This document shows, piece after piece, positions 33,837-42,863 of a stretch of DNA of 64,000 bases. Source of the stretch: Bacteroidaceae bacterium (GTDB lineage Bacteria; Bacteroidota; Bacteroidia; Bacteroidales; Bacteroidaceae); NCBI GenBank assembly GCA_024398435.1, contig JAKSJD010000006.1, positions 92,276 through 156,275 of the forward strand, in the 5' to 3' direction. Both the position numbers and the translations under genes were made by a program. The notes under the pieces are model-generated. The model saw only the letters and a program-made list of their open reading frames with translations. It did not search any database and was not told the DNA's origin. Positions within the stretch are counted from its first letter, which is position 1; every line of letters starts with the position of its first letter.

Positions 33837-34712
33837 TTAGTTGGTACTTGTAATCAGAAGTGTGGCACCTGCATCGATGCTTGCCTTGATATCCACGCCA
33901 CCACGAGTGACCTTGCAAAGACTGATATCGTCGCCCATGACCTCTGTGATACGAAGCCGACCGATTTCCTTCTTTGCCTCCTTGCCTGCAACAGTGAAGA
34001 CTGTATAGACATTGAAAGTCATTCCCTTAAATGCTCCATCGAGGGCTCCAAGGTCGATATACACTTCCTTCTGCTTGTCTTTCTTTGCAAGATTGCCTTC
34101 AACGATACTTGCATACATTGGATAAGAGAGGTTGAGTTCGTTGGTAATGTAAGCCTGCATCTTCGCGATTGCATTGCCGATGGCCTTCTCTGGAGTTTCA
34201 ATCCAATTATAGTCGTACTCACCCGTACCAATCGTGATGGTCTTCACAATCTGACCAGTGCGAACCGACTTCAAGTTGATTGTGGCTGTGATTGTGCTAC
34301 GATACTGAATCGACTTATGTTCCACGCCCTTAGAGTCCTTTGTTGTGATGTTTTGTGAAGTGCATGAAATAGAACCGATACTTCCGTCGAATGTCATTGC
34401 GGCTTCATCTTCTTCAAGGTCCTCTGGGAGAAGAGGTGTGTCGACAACGCGCAATCTACGGGCACTTCCGATAGCTCCTGAAATGGCACTTCGAACATTG
34501 TCGGCAAATTCAGGATGTTGTTCTGTGTTGCTTCCTGCTGCTGCCTTCACCAAATCACCAAGAACCGACCCAACGGTTGTCTTCTTTTCCTGTGGTTCGG
34601 TATATGTAATATTTCCGGTTGCAACGCGGAAAATATAGTTCTTCTCTGTCTGTGCAGATGCCGTAATCGCATAAAGACCAAGTGCGACTAATAGAAATAA
34701 AAATCGTTTCAT
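33837..34712 (-). CDS. Exported protein resembling CsgG/FlgT-type envelope proteins
   Basis: A 291-aa protein with a signal peptide (MKRFLFLLVALGLYAITASA). The body (residues about 25-210) has alternating strands and the segment VRTGQIVKTITIGTGEYDYNWIETPEKAIGNAIAKM, like the CsgG/LpoB fold; the last 80 residues (EVYIDLGALDGAFKGMTFNVYTV...IGRLRITEVMGDDISLCKV) resemble the FlgT C-terminal domain. There is no lipobox. A role in the cell envelope is likely, but the family assignment is tentative. It has its own promoter and terminator. Confidence 0.65.
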   Translation of the reverse strand: MKRFLFLLVALGLYAITASAQTEKNYIFRVATGNITYTEPQEKKTTVGSVLGDLVKAAAGSNTEQHPEFADNVRSAISGAIGSARRLRVVDTPLLPEDLEEDEAAMTFDGSIGSISCTSQNITTKDSKGVEHKSIQYRSTITATINLKSVRTGQIVKTITIGTGEYDYNWIETPEKAIGNAIAKMQAYITNELNLSYPMYASIVEGNLAKKDKQKEVYIDLGALDGAFKGMTFNVYTVFTVAGKEAKKEIGRLRITEVMGDDISLCKVTRGGVDIKASIDAGATLLITSTN

Positions 34713-34763
34713 GTCTGAAATTGTTTTATTGTTCGACTATATACTGTTTGATATTTTGAGGTT

Positions 34764-34772
34764 GCAAAGGTA
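34764..34772 (-). promoter_or_regulatory. -7 box of the CsgG-like gene
   Basis: TACCTTTGC on the minus strand, 52 bp before the start. Confidence 0.75.
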
Positions 34773-34873
34773 GTGAATTTAAATATATAGACTATCAACA
34801 AACATGGAAAAACTGACATATTGCGGCAAAATAATGCAGAAAAGCCACAAAATCACACAATTCCGACCTATTG

Positions 34874-35197
34874 TCACTTGCTATTTTGCCGTTGCTCTGA
34901 CTCGAGCAATTGACGCTTCCGCTCGATATACTCACCTTCCCTATGACCAAAGAAACCGCCCGAGGAACCATCAGAAGCAACAACCCGATGGCAAGGTACA
35001 TCGGGAGCAAACGGATTTCTGCGAAGTGCCTGCCCAACAGCTTGAGCACTCCTGCACCCTATCCTTCGTGCCAACTCACCATATGTAATGGTTTCGCCAC
35101 ATGGAACATTCTGCAACTCGAGATACACTTTTCGTTGGAAATCCGAAATATCCCGTGAAGCCACAACCTTTGCTCGTATGTTGTCCAAGTTGTCCAT
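34874..35197 (-). CDS. ogt: Methylated-DNA-protein-cysteine methyltransferase, single-domain
   Basis: Removes alkyl groups from O6-alkylguanine by suicide transfer to a cysteine. This is the 107-aa DNA-binding and active-site domain only: FQRKVYLELQNVPCGETITYGELA, the recognition helix QAVGQALRRNP with the Arg finger, and VPCHRVVASDGSSGGFFG with the acceptor C69. The presence of that Cys separates it from the alkyltransferase-like (ATL) proteins, which have Trp. An ATG three codons earlier (35206) is also possible; both lie just after the -7 box. Confidence 0.88.
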   Translation of the reverse strand: MDNLDNIRAKVVASRDISDFQRKVYLELQNVPCGETITYGELARRIGCRSAQAVGQALRRNPFAPDVPCHRVVASDGSSGGFFGHREGEYIERKRQLLESEQRQNSK

Positions 35198-35224
35198 TGC
35201 GCGCATATATATAAATAATGTGCT

Positions 35225-35233
35225 ACAAAGATA
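35225..35233 (-). promoter_or_regulatory. -7 box of ogt
   Basis: TATCTTTGT on the minus strand, 27 bp before the chosen start. Confidence 0.7.
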
Positions 35234-35239
35234 CAAAAA

Positions 35240-35314
35240 ATGCAGGATGCAAGATGCTGGATGCAGGATTTTTTTTAATAATTCTCAATTCCCCATTCTC
35301 CATTCTTCATTATT
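35240..35314. repeat. Heptamer arrays between ogt and nhaC promoters
   Basis: AATGCAG, GATGCAA, GATGCTG, GATGCAG (35240-35267), a T-rich spacer, then AATTCTC, AATTCCC, CATTCTC, CATTCTT, CATTATT (35280-35314). Read in reverse, this matches 30505-30604 over about 95 bp, flanking -7 boxes included. Confidence 0.8.
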
Positions 35315-35317
35315 TTG

Positions 35318-35326
35318 TATCTTTGC
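35318..35326 (+). promoter_or_regulatory. -7 box of nhaC
   Basis: TATCTTTGC, 23 bp before the ATG at 35349; it rules out the longer upstream frame. Confidence 0.75.
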
Positions 35327-35348
35327 AATCGATATTAATCTCTCCAAC

Positions 35349-36671
35349 ATGAAGCAAACCACATTCAAGAAGATACCGACCGGACAAGGATGGCTTGCAC
35401 TTTCGCCACTCATTGTCTTCCTCATCTTATATCTTGCAACAAGTATCATTGCCAACGATTTCTACAAGGTTCCGATAACCGTTGCATTCCTCGTGAGCAG
35501 CATCTATGCAGTGACCATTTCAAAGGGTTCGCTGTCGAAACGCATTGAGACATTCTCGAAAGGAGCCGGAAGCAGAAACATGATGCTGATGCTGTGGATA
35601 TTCGTTCTTGCAGGAGCATTTGCAGCCTCTGCCAAGACTATGGGAGCCGTGGACGCAACCGTGAATCTAGCCATCACATTCCTTCCCAACTCACTTCTCC
35701 TTGCAGGTATATTCCTTGCCTCGTGCTTTATCTCATTAGCCATCGGAACATCAGTCGGAACGATCGCAGCCCTCACACCAGTAGCTGTAGGTATAGCCAC
35801 CCAAACAGGCATCAGCATTCCGATGGCTGTTGCGATTGTGGTTGGTGGAGCATTCTTCGGAGACAATCTCTCATTCATCAGCGACACAACGATTGTGGCC
35901 ACACAGACACAGCAATGCAAGATGAGTGATAAGTTCAAGATAAATTCATTCATCGTATTCCCTGTAGCCATCATTCTCCTGATAGTTTACGGAATTCTCG
36001 GCAAAGACGTGGAAGCAACCACAACGAGCGAAAGCATTGACATTTTGAAGGTATTGCCTTATGTAGCTGTAATCATCACGGCAATGTGTGGAATGAACGT
36101 GTTGCTCGTGCTTGTCATCGGTATTGTCCTGACCGGCATTATCGGAATGGCAGAAGGCTGTTACGATGTGTTTGGATGGTTCAGCAGTATGGCTGATGGA
36201 ATGCTTGGAATGAGCGAACTCATCATCATGACTTTGCTTGCCACGGGTATGCTCACGATGATTCGTGAAAGCGGAGGCATCGACTTCATCATCGGCAACC
36301 TAACAAAGAAAATCAGCGGCAAGCGAGGAGCCGAACTCTGCATTGCTTCTCTTGCATGTCTTGTGAATATCTGTACAGCCAACAACACGGTTGCCATCAT
36401 CACGACCGGACCGATTGCAAAGGATATTGCCGACCGTTTTGGCATCGACTCTCGCAAGAGTGCCAGCATTCTCGACACGATATCATGCTTCACACAAGGG
36501 CTCATTCCTTATGGTGCCCAGATACTTATTGCCACAAGTCTAACGAACGAATGTCTTGGCCACACGGCCATTTCGCCCGGCAGCATGTTCCCATACCTCT
36601 ACTACCCTATGGCAATAGGCATAGCTGTATTGATTTCAATATTGTTCCGTTATCCGAGGAAGTATTCGTGA
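35349..36671 (+). CDS. nhaC: NhaC-family Na+/H+ antiporter
   Basis: A 440-aa secondary transporter with 10-12 hydrophobic segments. Family signatures: the conserved ALTPVAVGIATQTGISIPMAVAIVVGGAFFGDNLSFISDTTIVATQ block in the middle (about residues 139-185), where GDNLSFISDT is the ion-site motif, and NNTVAIITTGPIAKDIADRFG in the second half. It may exchange Na+ for H+ or an organic acid; family members include both. It converges on the GH25 lysozyme gene with a single base between the two stop codons. Confidence 0.88.
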   Translation: MKQTTFKKIPTGQGWLALSPLIVFLILYLATSIIANDFYKVPITVAFLVSSIYAVTISKGSLSKRIETFSKGAGSRNMMLMLWIFVLAGAFAASAKTMGAVDATVNLAITFLPNSLLLAGIFLASCFISLAIGTSVGTIAALTPVAVGIATQTGISIPMAVAIVVGGAFFGDNLSFISDTTIVATQTQQCKMSDKFKINSFIVFPVAIILLIVYGILGKDVEATTTSESIDILKVLPYVAVIITAMCGMNVLLVLVIGIVLTGIIGMAEGCYDVFGWFSSMADGMLGMSELIIMTLLATGMLTMIRESGGIDFIIGNLTKKISGKRGAELCIASLACLVNICTANNTVAIITTGPIAKDIADRFGIDSRKSASILDTISCFTQGLIPYGAQILIATSLTNECLGHTAISPGSMFPYLYYPMAIGIAVLISILFRYPRKYS

Positions 36672-36672
36672 C

Positions 36673-37632
36673 CTACTCTTCCTCTCTACATTCTTCGACT
36701 GTCAGTTGAAGAAGGTCTTCGTACGAACCGTTAAATAGGTTTACATCCACATGCCCCTTGATTCCATCAACATGGGCACGGTCGCTGTGTTGCCAGAAAT
36801 ACCAACGGCCCTGGTATTTCGGTTGTTTTACATAGTAGTGGGCTATCCAATAAGGATATTTGTCAAAGTCGGGCGAATTGAGATACTCTCTGCGGAAACT
36901 GCTAGAAGTATAGAGTATAGGAGTGACTCCATAATGATTTTCCACATAGTCCATCCACACCTTCACGGCCTTTTGCAAGCGTTCGGGGGTGAGGTTGCCA
37001 GTCTTCTCCACATCGAGTACGGGCACAAGGTCGTCGTCCTCCAACTGAACCATTCGGCAATAATACACTGCCTGTCGGCGAGGGTCAGACGATGGATTGA
37101 AGAAGTGGTAGGCTCCGCGGAGTATTCCCTTATGACGAGCTTGGAAGAAGTTTTGATTGAAGAATTCATCAAGCATATCCGTGCCCTCCGTTGCCTTCAC
37201 GATGACGAATCGAATCGGTACACCTCCGATAGTGGTGCATGCCACCTTGTCCCAGTCTATCTCGCCTTGATAGTGGGAAATGTCTATGCCTCTGACATCG
37301 CCTTCCGGATAGACAATATCACCGAAGCGTGCACGTATCTGGAACGAATATTTATTGATGAGTATCTCTCCTGCAAAGAAGAGGAATATTGCCGCAATGG
37401 CAATGAGCGAGAACCAGAAGAGGTTCTTGCGTATATGCAGTTTTTCGACGAATGCCGTCCACCAACCTTTCTTGCCTGCCTTACCTTTCTTTTTGGCTGC
37501 CTGACGCTTTGGCTTAGGCAATGTAGAAGAAGAGGAGGTCTTCGTCACTGCCGATTCCGACCTCCTCGTTGTATTGCTTTTAGGCTTGTTGGCCTTCTGC
37601 TTTGTTGTCTGAGTGTTACTTACCTTGTTCAA
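36673..37632 (-). CDS. Membrane-anchored GH25 lysozyme (N-acetylmuramidase)
   Basis: Cleaves the glycan backbone of peptidoglycan. The 319-aa protein has a Lys/Ser/Thr-rich cytoplasmic N-terminus, one membrane helix (about residues 70-90) and a GH25 catalytic domain: [13 protein letters not shown] with D117, [17 protein letters not shown], and the catalytic pair D207 and E209 in PVLDVEKTG. The C-terminus ends in an acidic tail. Such anchored enzymes usually act on the cell's own wall. The start overlaps the end of pfp by 17 bp, so both come from one transcript, although their functions seem unrelated. Confidence 0.9.
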   Translation of the reverse strand: MNKVSNTQTTKQKANKPKSNTTRRSESAVTKTSSSSTLPKPKRQAAKKKGKAGKKGWWTAFVEKLHIRKNLFWFSLIAIAAIFLFFAGEILINKYSFQIRARFGDIVYPEGDVRGIDISHYQGEIDWDKVACTTIGGVPIRFVIVKATEGTDMLDEFFNQNFFQARHKGILRGAYHFFNPSSDPRRQAVYYCRMVQLEDDDLVPVLDVEKTGNLTPERLQKAVKVWMDYVENHYGVTPILYTSSSFRREYLNSPDFDKYPYWIAHYYVKQPKYQGRWYFWQHSDRAHVDGIKGHVDVNLFNGSYEDLLQLTVEECREEE

Positions 37633-39253
37633 GTTTCAAAGTAATTGTCGACTGGTCGCAAACTTCTGTTGGGCCAAAGTACTGGATTGGTCCTGGATAA
37701 ACGTAAGAAGTGTAGCGACCCCAATTAGCGCGCTTAGAAGCGAAGTACTTGAAAGGAGCACCGTCGAGTTCGACGAGGGCCTTGCGGATTACTGGCTTCA
37801 TCTTACCGTTACGCTTTTCCATGTTCATCATCATTGTGATAGGCACACCACCTGCAATCCATTCAGCTGCAGGAGCAGTTGTGTTCTTGATGATTGACAT
37901 ATATCCAGTCTTACCGTTTGCTATAAGGCGTGAAGCGTTGAAACCGAGGCTGTAGCAGTAGTCGGCATCATAGTTGGATGGAGCTGCGCAACGTCCTTCG
38001 TAACCGAAGAAGTGGTGCTGTGTAGCAAACTTGCCATCGTACTGGCCTGCCTTCTTCATCTTCTCGAGTTTGTCGGCAACCATGTGTGAGAGGAGCTTTT
38101 CAGTTTCGATGAGTGAAACCTGCACGTTTCCGTGAGGGTCGCGGTCGAGTGCGAGCTGACTTGCAACGTCTGTTGGAAGTGAGTTGAACACCTTGAGGTT
38201 TTCTTCTGAGATATGGCTCTTCACATAGTCGATTTGCTTGTTGCGTGCGATTTCCTTTGCTTCAGGAGTTGCGAGCACGTCGTTGAGTTCGGCGATGAGT
38301 TTCTTGATTGCAGGGATGAATTCGATAAGTCCTTCTGGAATGAGAACAGTACCGTAGTTGTTGCCGTCGGCAGCACGGAGAGCAACAGCATCAGCGATGT
38401 ACTTAACAACATCGTCGAGGCTCATGTTCTTCTCCTCAACTTCCTCACTTACAAGGCAGATGTTTGGCTGGCACTGGAGAGCGCATTCGAGAGCGATATG
38501 GCTTGCAGAACGGCCCATGAGCTTGATGAAGTGCCAATATTTGCGAGCTGAGTTGCAGTCGCGCTGGATGTTACCGATGAGTTCGCTGTAGGTCTTGCAA
38601 GCTGTATCGAAACCGAATGAAGTTTCAATCTGCTCGTTCTTCAAGTCACCGTCGATAGTCTTAGGACAACCGATTACCTGAACTCCGTATTCCTTTGCTG
38701 CATAGTATTCGGCCAATACGCAAGCGTTAGTGTTTGAATCGTCGCCACCGATGATTACGAGAGCCTTGATGCCGAGTTCGCGAAGGATAGTGATACCCTT
38801 TTCAAACTGCCATTCTTCCTCGAGCTTTGTACGACCCGAACCGATGATGTCGAAACCACCTGTGTTGCGGTATTCATCGATGATGTCGGCTGTAAGTTCG
38901 ATATACTTATGGTCAACAAGTCCACCAGGACCAAGAATGAAGCCATAGAGCTTTGAATCAGGATTGATCGACTTGATGCCGTCGAAGAGTCCGCTGATCA
39001 CGTTGTGACCGCCAGGAGCCTGACCACCACTGAGAATTACACCTACATTGATTGGAGCGAAGTCCTTCTTTTCGCCTGCCTCGAATTCAATTACTGGCAT
39101 GCCGTAAGTGTTAGGGAACAACTTCTTGATGTCTGACTGATTGCCTACTGATTCTGTTGGCTTGCCTTCCTTGCATGCTACAGGTCCCTGAAGTGCCTTA
39201 GGAAGTTTTGGTTGGTAAGCAGATCTTGCTATCTGCAATGCACTTTTTTCCAT
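37616..39253 (-). CDS. pfp: PPi-dependent phosphofructokinase
   Basis: Diphosphate-fructose-6-phosphate 1-phosphotransferase; phosphorylates fructose 6-phosphate with pyrophosphate, reversibly. The 545-aa protein is of the long type. Motifs: [25 protein letters not shown] (169-177; the second Asp in place of Gly indicates PPi rather than ATP use), PKTIDGDL (197-204) and [11 protein letters not shown]. The start at 39253 ([14 protein letters not shown]) was chosen over an earlier frame opening at 39319 because that lies at the -7 box. It is followed by the overlapping GH25 gene. Confidence 0.94.
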   Translation of the reverse strand: MEKSALQIARSAYQPKLPKALQGPVACKEGKPTESVGNQSDIKKLFPNTYGMPVIEFEAGEKKDFAPINVGVILSGGQAPGGHNVISGLFDGIKSINPDSKLYGFILGPGGLVDHKYIELTADIIDEYRNTGGFDIIGSGRTKLEEEWQFEKGITILRELGIKALVIIGGDDSNTNACVLAEYYAAKEYGVQVIGCPKTIDGDLKNEQIETSFGFDTACKTYSELIGNIQRDCNSARKYWHFIKLMGRSASHIALECALQCQPNICLVSEEVEEKNMSLDDVVKYIADAVALRAADGNNYGTVLIPEGLIEFIPAIKKLIAELNDVLATPEAKEIARNKQIDYVKSHISEENLKVFNSLPTDVASQLALDRDPHGNVQVSLIETEKLLSHMVADKLEKMKKAGQYDGKFATQHHFFGYEGRCAAPSNYDADYCYSLGFNASRLIANGKTGYMSIIKNTTAPAAEWIAGGVPITMMMNMEKRNGKMKPVIRKALVELDGAPFKYFASKRANWGRYTSYVYPGPIQYFGPTEVCDQSTITLKLEQGK

Positions 39254-39307
39254 GTGTTTAATGTTTATATAGTAATTACTTTTATATGCTCTGATTCGTT
39301 TTGTCGT

Positions 39308-39316
39308 GCAAAGATA
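39308..39316 (-). promoter_or_regulatory. -7 box of pfp
   Basis: TATCTTTGC on the minus strand, 54 bp before pfp. Confidence 0.72.
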
Positions 39317-39324
39317 CAAAATAT

Positions 39325-39359
39325 AAGTGAAAAGTGGAAGATGAAAACTGAAAAACTTA
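39325..39359. repeat. Heptamer array between the pfp promoter and the next gene
   Basis: Five 7-bp units (AAGTGAA, AAGTGGA, AGATGAA, AACTGAA, AAACTTA) lying between two divergent -7 boxes. Confidence 0.68.
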
Positions 39360-39400
39360 AAAAAATCTGCAATATGTTTTCGTCTTTCTGCTTTATTTCG

Positions 39401-39409
39401 TATCTTTGT
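39401..39409 (+). promoter_or_regulatory. -7 box of the small Bacteroidales gene
   Basis: TATCTTTGT, followed by a 114-nt leader to the start at 39523. Confidence 0.65.
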
Positions 39410-39522
39410 GGCGTAATAACCGATGCAAGAGTGCCAGCGAACGATATTGTATATCGTCGAATGACATAATGGCAGACGTGTTATTTGTTTACAATTGTCA
39501 AATTATTAATATAGAATTGTTT

Positions 39523-39786
39523 ATGGCAAAGAAAAGAATTATCAAAAAGAGTCTGCACTACATCATGAGCGACCTCTTCACAGCAACAATCATCGCTGCA
39601 GCTGGAAAGGACGGCAATGCAGAAAAAGCAACCGAAGTACAGGAGAAAATCTTGGCCGTTTATGCCGACTACAACAGTCGACTGAGCAACTACGAGCGCG
39701 GCAATGCGAAGAAATTCTTCAAGCAATATAAGGCTGAAATCAACAAGGAAATCGAGGGCATTATCAATGCAATAAGCAAAATCTAA
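39523..39786 (+). CDS. Conserved small Bacteroidales protein of unknown function
   Basis: An 87-aa soluble protein, mostly helical, beginning MAKKRIIKKSLHYIMSDLF. It has a conserved look for Bacteroidales (KATEVQEKILAVYADYNSRLSNYERGN, then FFKQYKAEINKEIEGIINAISKI), but no function is known to me. An in-frame ATG at 39469 would add 18 residues; I prefer 39523 because MAKKR-K-type starts are usual for this family as I recall it. A good hairpin follows. Confidence 0.7.
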   Translation: MAKKRIIKKSLHYIMSDLFTATIIAAAGKDGNAEKATEVQEKILAVYADYNSRLSNYERGNAKKFFKQYKAEINKEIEGIINAISKI

Positions 39787-39818
39787 GCACCTAAATTTCA
39801 ACCACAAAAGCCATTGTA

Positions 39819-39872
39819 GGGGCATCTGAGTTTGGTACAATCCACAAACCATCTCGGACGCCTCTCTTTTTA
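39819..39872 (+). terminator. Terminator after the small Bacteroidales gene
   Basis: 12-bp stem with one mismatch and G-U pairs (GGGGCATCTGAG at 39819-39830 with CTCGGACGCCTC at 39853-39864), then TCTTTTT. Confidence 0.7.
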
Positions 39873-40092
39873 TGGAAATAAGTGTCTTTAATTTCAACCT
39901 GAATAATATATATATGCTCAAATGTTTTCAATAAACATCATTCAAAAATTTGCACAAAAATCCCCATCCCCATTTTTCACATATCATCCCCATTCTTGCC
40001 ATCCCCGCTTTGCAATTTGCCCTTTCTGAAAAAATCTTTTATAAATATTAAAAATATTTATAAAAAAGTTTGGTAGTTCCAAAAATTTTTCG

Positions 40093-40101
40093 TAACTTTA
40101 C
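40093..40101 (+). promoter_or_regulatory. Possible -7 box of the TonB-dependent receptor gene
   Basis: TAACTTTAC, one base off the usual TTTG. If real, the leader is about 210 nt and contains array A3. Confidence 0.4.
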
Positions 40102-40140
40102 ATCGTTTTTATGAAAAACATTGCAAGCCCAAACCCCATA

Positions 40141-40199
40141 CATCGCGAAACAAGGGCCCAAACATCGCGAGAAATGAGGTTGAGAACCGCGAAACTTTT
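40141..40199 (+). repeat. 22-bp tandem array, family A (copy A3)
   Basis: CGCG cores at 40144, 40166 and 40188, exactly 22 apart, in units opening CATCGCGAAAC, CATCGCGAGAA and GAACCGCGAAAC; the last equals the unit start of A1 and runs into TTTTT. It lies in the 530-bp gap before the TonB-dependent receptor. The rest of the gap holds the terminator above and an AT-rich stretch with CCCCAT repeats (39962-40010). Confidence 0.85.
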
Positions 40200-40316
40200 T
40201 CTTCAACAAGCGCTATTTGACTTATTGCCACAAAAAATTCTCCCCACCCCTGCCATAAAATAAATGTTTATGCGCGCACACAATAAATCGAAAATAACTC
40301 CGTTATAAGTGTGTAT

Positions 40317-42728
40317 ATGGAAAGAAAAACAATAGAAAGAATGCAGCGATGGCTCTGCCTCTGGCTGCTCATCAGCATAGGAGTGCCTGCAGGGATGATG
40401 GCACAGAACGTGACGATTAAGGGAACGATAATCGACGATGAACGCAATCCTGTAGAACTAGCATCGGTGCATATCGACGGACAAACTATCGGCGTCAGTG
40501 CCGACCTCAAGGGAAAATATTCACTCACGACCAAATCGGCCGACTCGCTCGTGGTGGTATTCTCGATGATGGGCTACGAAACCCGAAAGCGAACCCTCAA
40601 GGAACCGAAGGACACAATCACCCTCGACGTGATGATGCCCCGACTTGGCTACGAAATCGGAGAGGTGGAAATCAAGGAAATCCGCCGTCAGACCAACGCG
40701 ATGACCGACGTCAACCTCAACGACATAAAACACATGGGCAATGCCTCCGGTCAAGGTATTGAACAAATCATAGCCACTCAGGCGGGCGTATCAACCCACA
40801 ACGAGCTGTCGAACCAATACAATGTGCGTGGTGGTTCGTTCGACGAAAACTCCGTCTATCTCAACGGAATCGAGATGTATCGTCCACTTCTCATCCGCTC
40901 TGGCCAACAGGAAGGACTCTCAGTAATCAATCCCGACATGGTGGAGAAAGTGCAGTTCTCGGCCGGAGGATTCGAGGCCAAATACGGTGACAAGATGTCG
41001 TCAGTGCTCGATATCACCTACAAGAAACCGACCCACTTCGAGGCATCAGCATCGGCATCATTGCTCGGAGCAGCTGCATACATCGGCTTAGGCAACGAGA
41101 AATTCTCAATGACCCACGCCATACGCTACAAGACCACTAAAAACCTGCTCGGAACGACCGATACCAATGGTGAGTATGAACCAAAGGACTTCGACTACCA
41201 GACCTACATCAGTTGGTCGCCTTCGAAGAAATGGACCTTCGACTTCATCGGCAACATAGCCCGCAACGACTACGACTTCGTTCCGGTAAACCGCAGCACC
41301 AATTTCGGAACGTCAGAAGACGTGAAGAGCTACACGGTATATTTCGACGGAAACGAGAGCGACCAGTTCCACACCTACTTCGGTTCGGCATCGCTCACAC
41401 ATAAGTTCAACTCCAACCACGAGATAACCCTCAACTATTCGGCATTCAAGACCAACGAGAAGGAGACATTCGACATCCAGGGCGAATACTGGCTTGCCGG
41501 CGCCGATGCAGCCGACAACAACCTGGCAATCGGACGCTACATGGAACATGCCCGCAACTACCTCACAGCCAACGTGAGCACCATCGGATTCAGCGGACGC
41601 AGCCGATTCACAGCCCACGACATCCGCTACGGATTGCTCTATAAGAGCGAACACATAACCGAATCGATGCGCGAATGGGAAAAGCGCGACTCTGCAGGCT
41701 ATTCGCTCCCTCACAGCGACCACGGACTCAGCCTCATCTACAACCTCGACTCGAAAAACAAAGTCAACTCCAACCGACTCGAAGCATATCTTCAGGACAC
41801 ATGGAGAAAGGAATACGACGAAGGCGAACTCATCATCAACTATGGTGCACGATTGGCGCATTGGAGCTACAACAAGGAGACTATCTTCTCGCCTCGAGCT
41901 ACGATAGCATTCATTCCGTCAAAGGCCGACCAATGGACATTCCGTTTCTCAACAGGTATCTACTATCAGGCTCCGTTCTACAAGGAACTGAAAGACACCA
42001 CCCTCATCAACGGAAATGCCACCGTGACACTCAACGAGAACATCAAGTCGCAACGCTCAATCCACTTCCTCTTTGGTACAGAATATAAGTTCAAAATCAA
42101 CAACCGACCTTTCAAGGCCACAGGCGAAGCCTACTACAAAGCCTTGTCGAACCTCAACCCTTACAACATAGACAATGTGCGCCTGTCGTATTATGGCGAA
42201 AACTGTGCCACTGGATATGCCCTCGGAATGGACCTCAAGATCTACGGCGAATTCGTGCCTAACACTGACAGCTGGATGAGCATCGGCATCATGCAGACGA
42301 AGGAAACCATCCACGGAAAGACAATTCCTCGCCCTACCGACCAATTGCTCAACTGCAGCATACTCTTCTCCGACTACTTCCCTAACACCGACAAATGGAA
42401 GATGACCCTGAAAGCCCACTATGCCGATGGTCTGCCATTCGGTCCTCCTCACACCGGACGCGAGAAACAAGTGTTCCACATGAAGAGCTACCGACGCGTC
42501 GACCTCGGAATGTCGTACCGACTTCTCAACAACGAGAACCATCAGGAAACCCGGGGAATCTACCGCAACCTGCGCAACATCTGGATTGGAGTAGATGCCT
42601 TCAACGTGCTCGACATCAACAACATCAACTCCTACTATTGGGTGACCGACGTCAGCAACCATCAGTTTGCAGTGCCAAACTATCTCACAGGCCGACAAAT
42701 CAACTTCCGCATACTTGTTGAGTTATAA
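40317..42728 (+). CDS. TonB-dependent outer-membrane receptor
   Basis: An 803-aa outer-membrane receptor. A signal peptide (about residues 9-29, ending MMAQ) is followed by a CarboxypepD_reg-like domain (VTIKGTIIDDERNPVELASVHI...YSLTTKSADSLVVVFSMMGYE), a plug (QYNVRGGSFDENSVYLNGIEMY...VEKVQFSAGGFEAKYGDKMSS) and a beta barrel ending in an aromatic strand (NFRILVEL). No SusD partner is adjacent, so the ligand is unknown; iron complexes, vitamins or peptides are all possible. A GTG two codons earlier is less likely than the ATG at 40317. Confidence 0.9.
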   Translation: MERKTIERMQRWLCLWLLISIGVPAGMMAQNVTIKGTIIDDERNPVELASVHIDGQTIGVSADLKGKYSLTTKSADSLVVVFSMMGYETRKRTLKEPKDTITLDVMMPRLGYEIGEVEIKEIRRQTNAMTDVNLNDIKHMGNASGQGIEQIIATQAGVSTHNELSNQYNVRGGSFDENSVYLNGIEMYRPLLIRSGQQEGLSVINPDMVEKVQFSAGGFEAKYGDKMSSVLDITYKKPTHFEASASASLLGAAAYIGLGNEKFSMTHAIRYKTTKNLLGTTDTNGEYEPKDFDYQTYISWSPSKKWTFDFIGNIARNDYDFVPVNRSTNFGTSEDVKSYTVYFDGNESDQFHTYFGSASLTHKFNSNHEITLNYSAFKTNEKETFDIQGEYWLAGADAADNNLAIGRYMEHARNYLTANVSTIGFSGRSRFTAHDIRYGLLYKSEHITESMREWEKRDSAGYSLPHSDHGLSLIYNLDSKNKVNSNRLEAYLQDTWRKEYDEGELIINYGARLAHWSYNKETIFSPRATIAFIPSKADQWTFRFSTGIYYQAPFYKELKDTTLINGNATVTLNENIKSQRSIHFLFGTEYKFKINNRPFKATGEAYYKALSNLNPYNIDNVRLSYYGENCATGYALGMDLKIYGEFVPNTDSWMSIGIMQTKETIHGKTIPRPTDQLLNCSILFSDYFPNTDKWKMTLKAHYADGLPFGPPHTGREKQVFHMKSYRRVDLGMSYRLLNNENHQETRGIYRNLRNIWIGVDAFNVLDINNINSYYWVTDVSNHQFAVPNYLTGRQINFRILVEL

Positions 42729-42730
42729 TT

Positions 42731-42762
42731 AGTCAACAAGTCTACGGGTCAACGGGCCAACA
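42731..42762 (+). repeat. Octamer array after the receptor gene
   Basis: Four 8-bp units (AGTCAACA, AGTCTACG, GGTCAACG, GGCCAACA) beginning two bases after the stop codon. The reverse complement of this unit is repeated at 45895. Confidence 0.7.
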
Positions 42763-42800
42763 AGCAATTTTGATTCCGACTGCTCTGCCACTATGTCATG

Positions 42801-42816
42801 TTGGCACATTGTTTGC
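42801..42816 (+). promoter_or_regulatory. Sigma-54-like promoter before htpG
   Basis: TTGGCACATTGTTTGCT fits the sigma-54 consensus YTGGCACRNNNNTTGCW at every fixed position, 48 bp before htpG. No TAnnTTTG box was found for this gene. Confidence 0.45.
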
Positions 42817-42863
42817 TGCAATCATTCCAAGTAATCAAACAAACAAAACATATACATACGGAT

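Noticed and set aside
36751..37644. 297-codon open frame antisense to the GH25 lysozyme
   Set aside because: The opposite strand has clear GH25 motifs; the antisense frame shows no domain and arises from codon bias.
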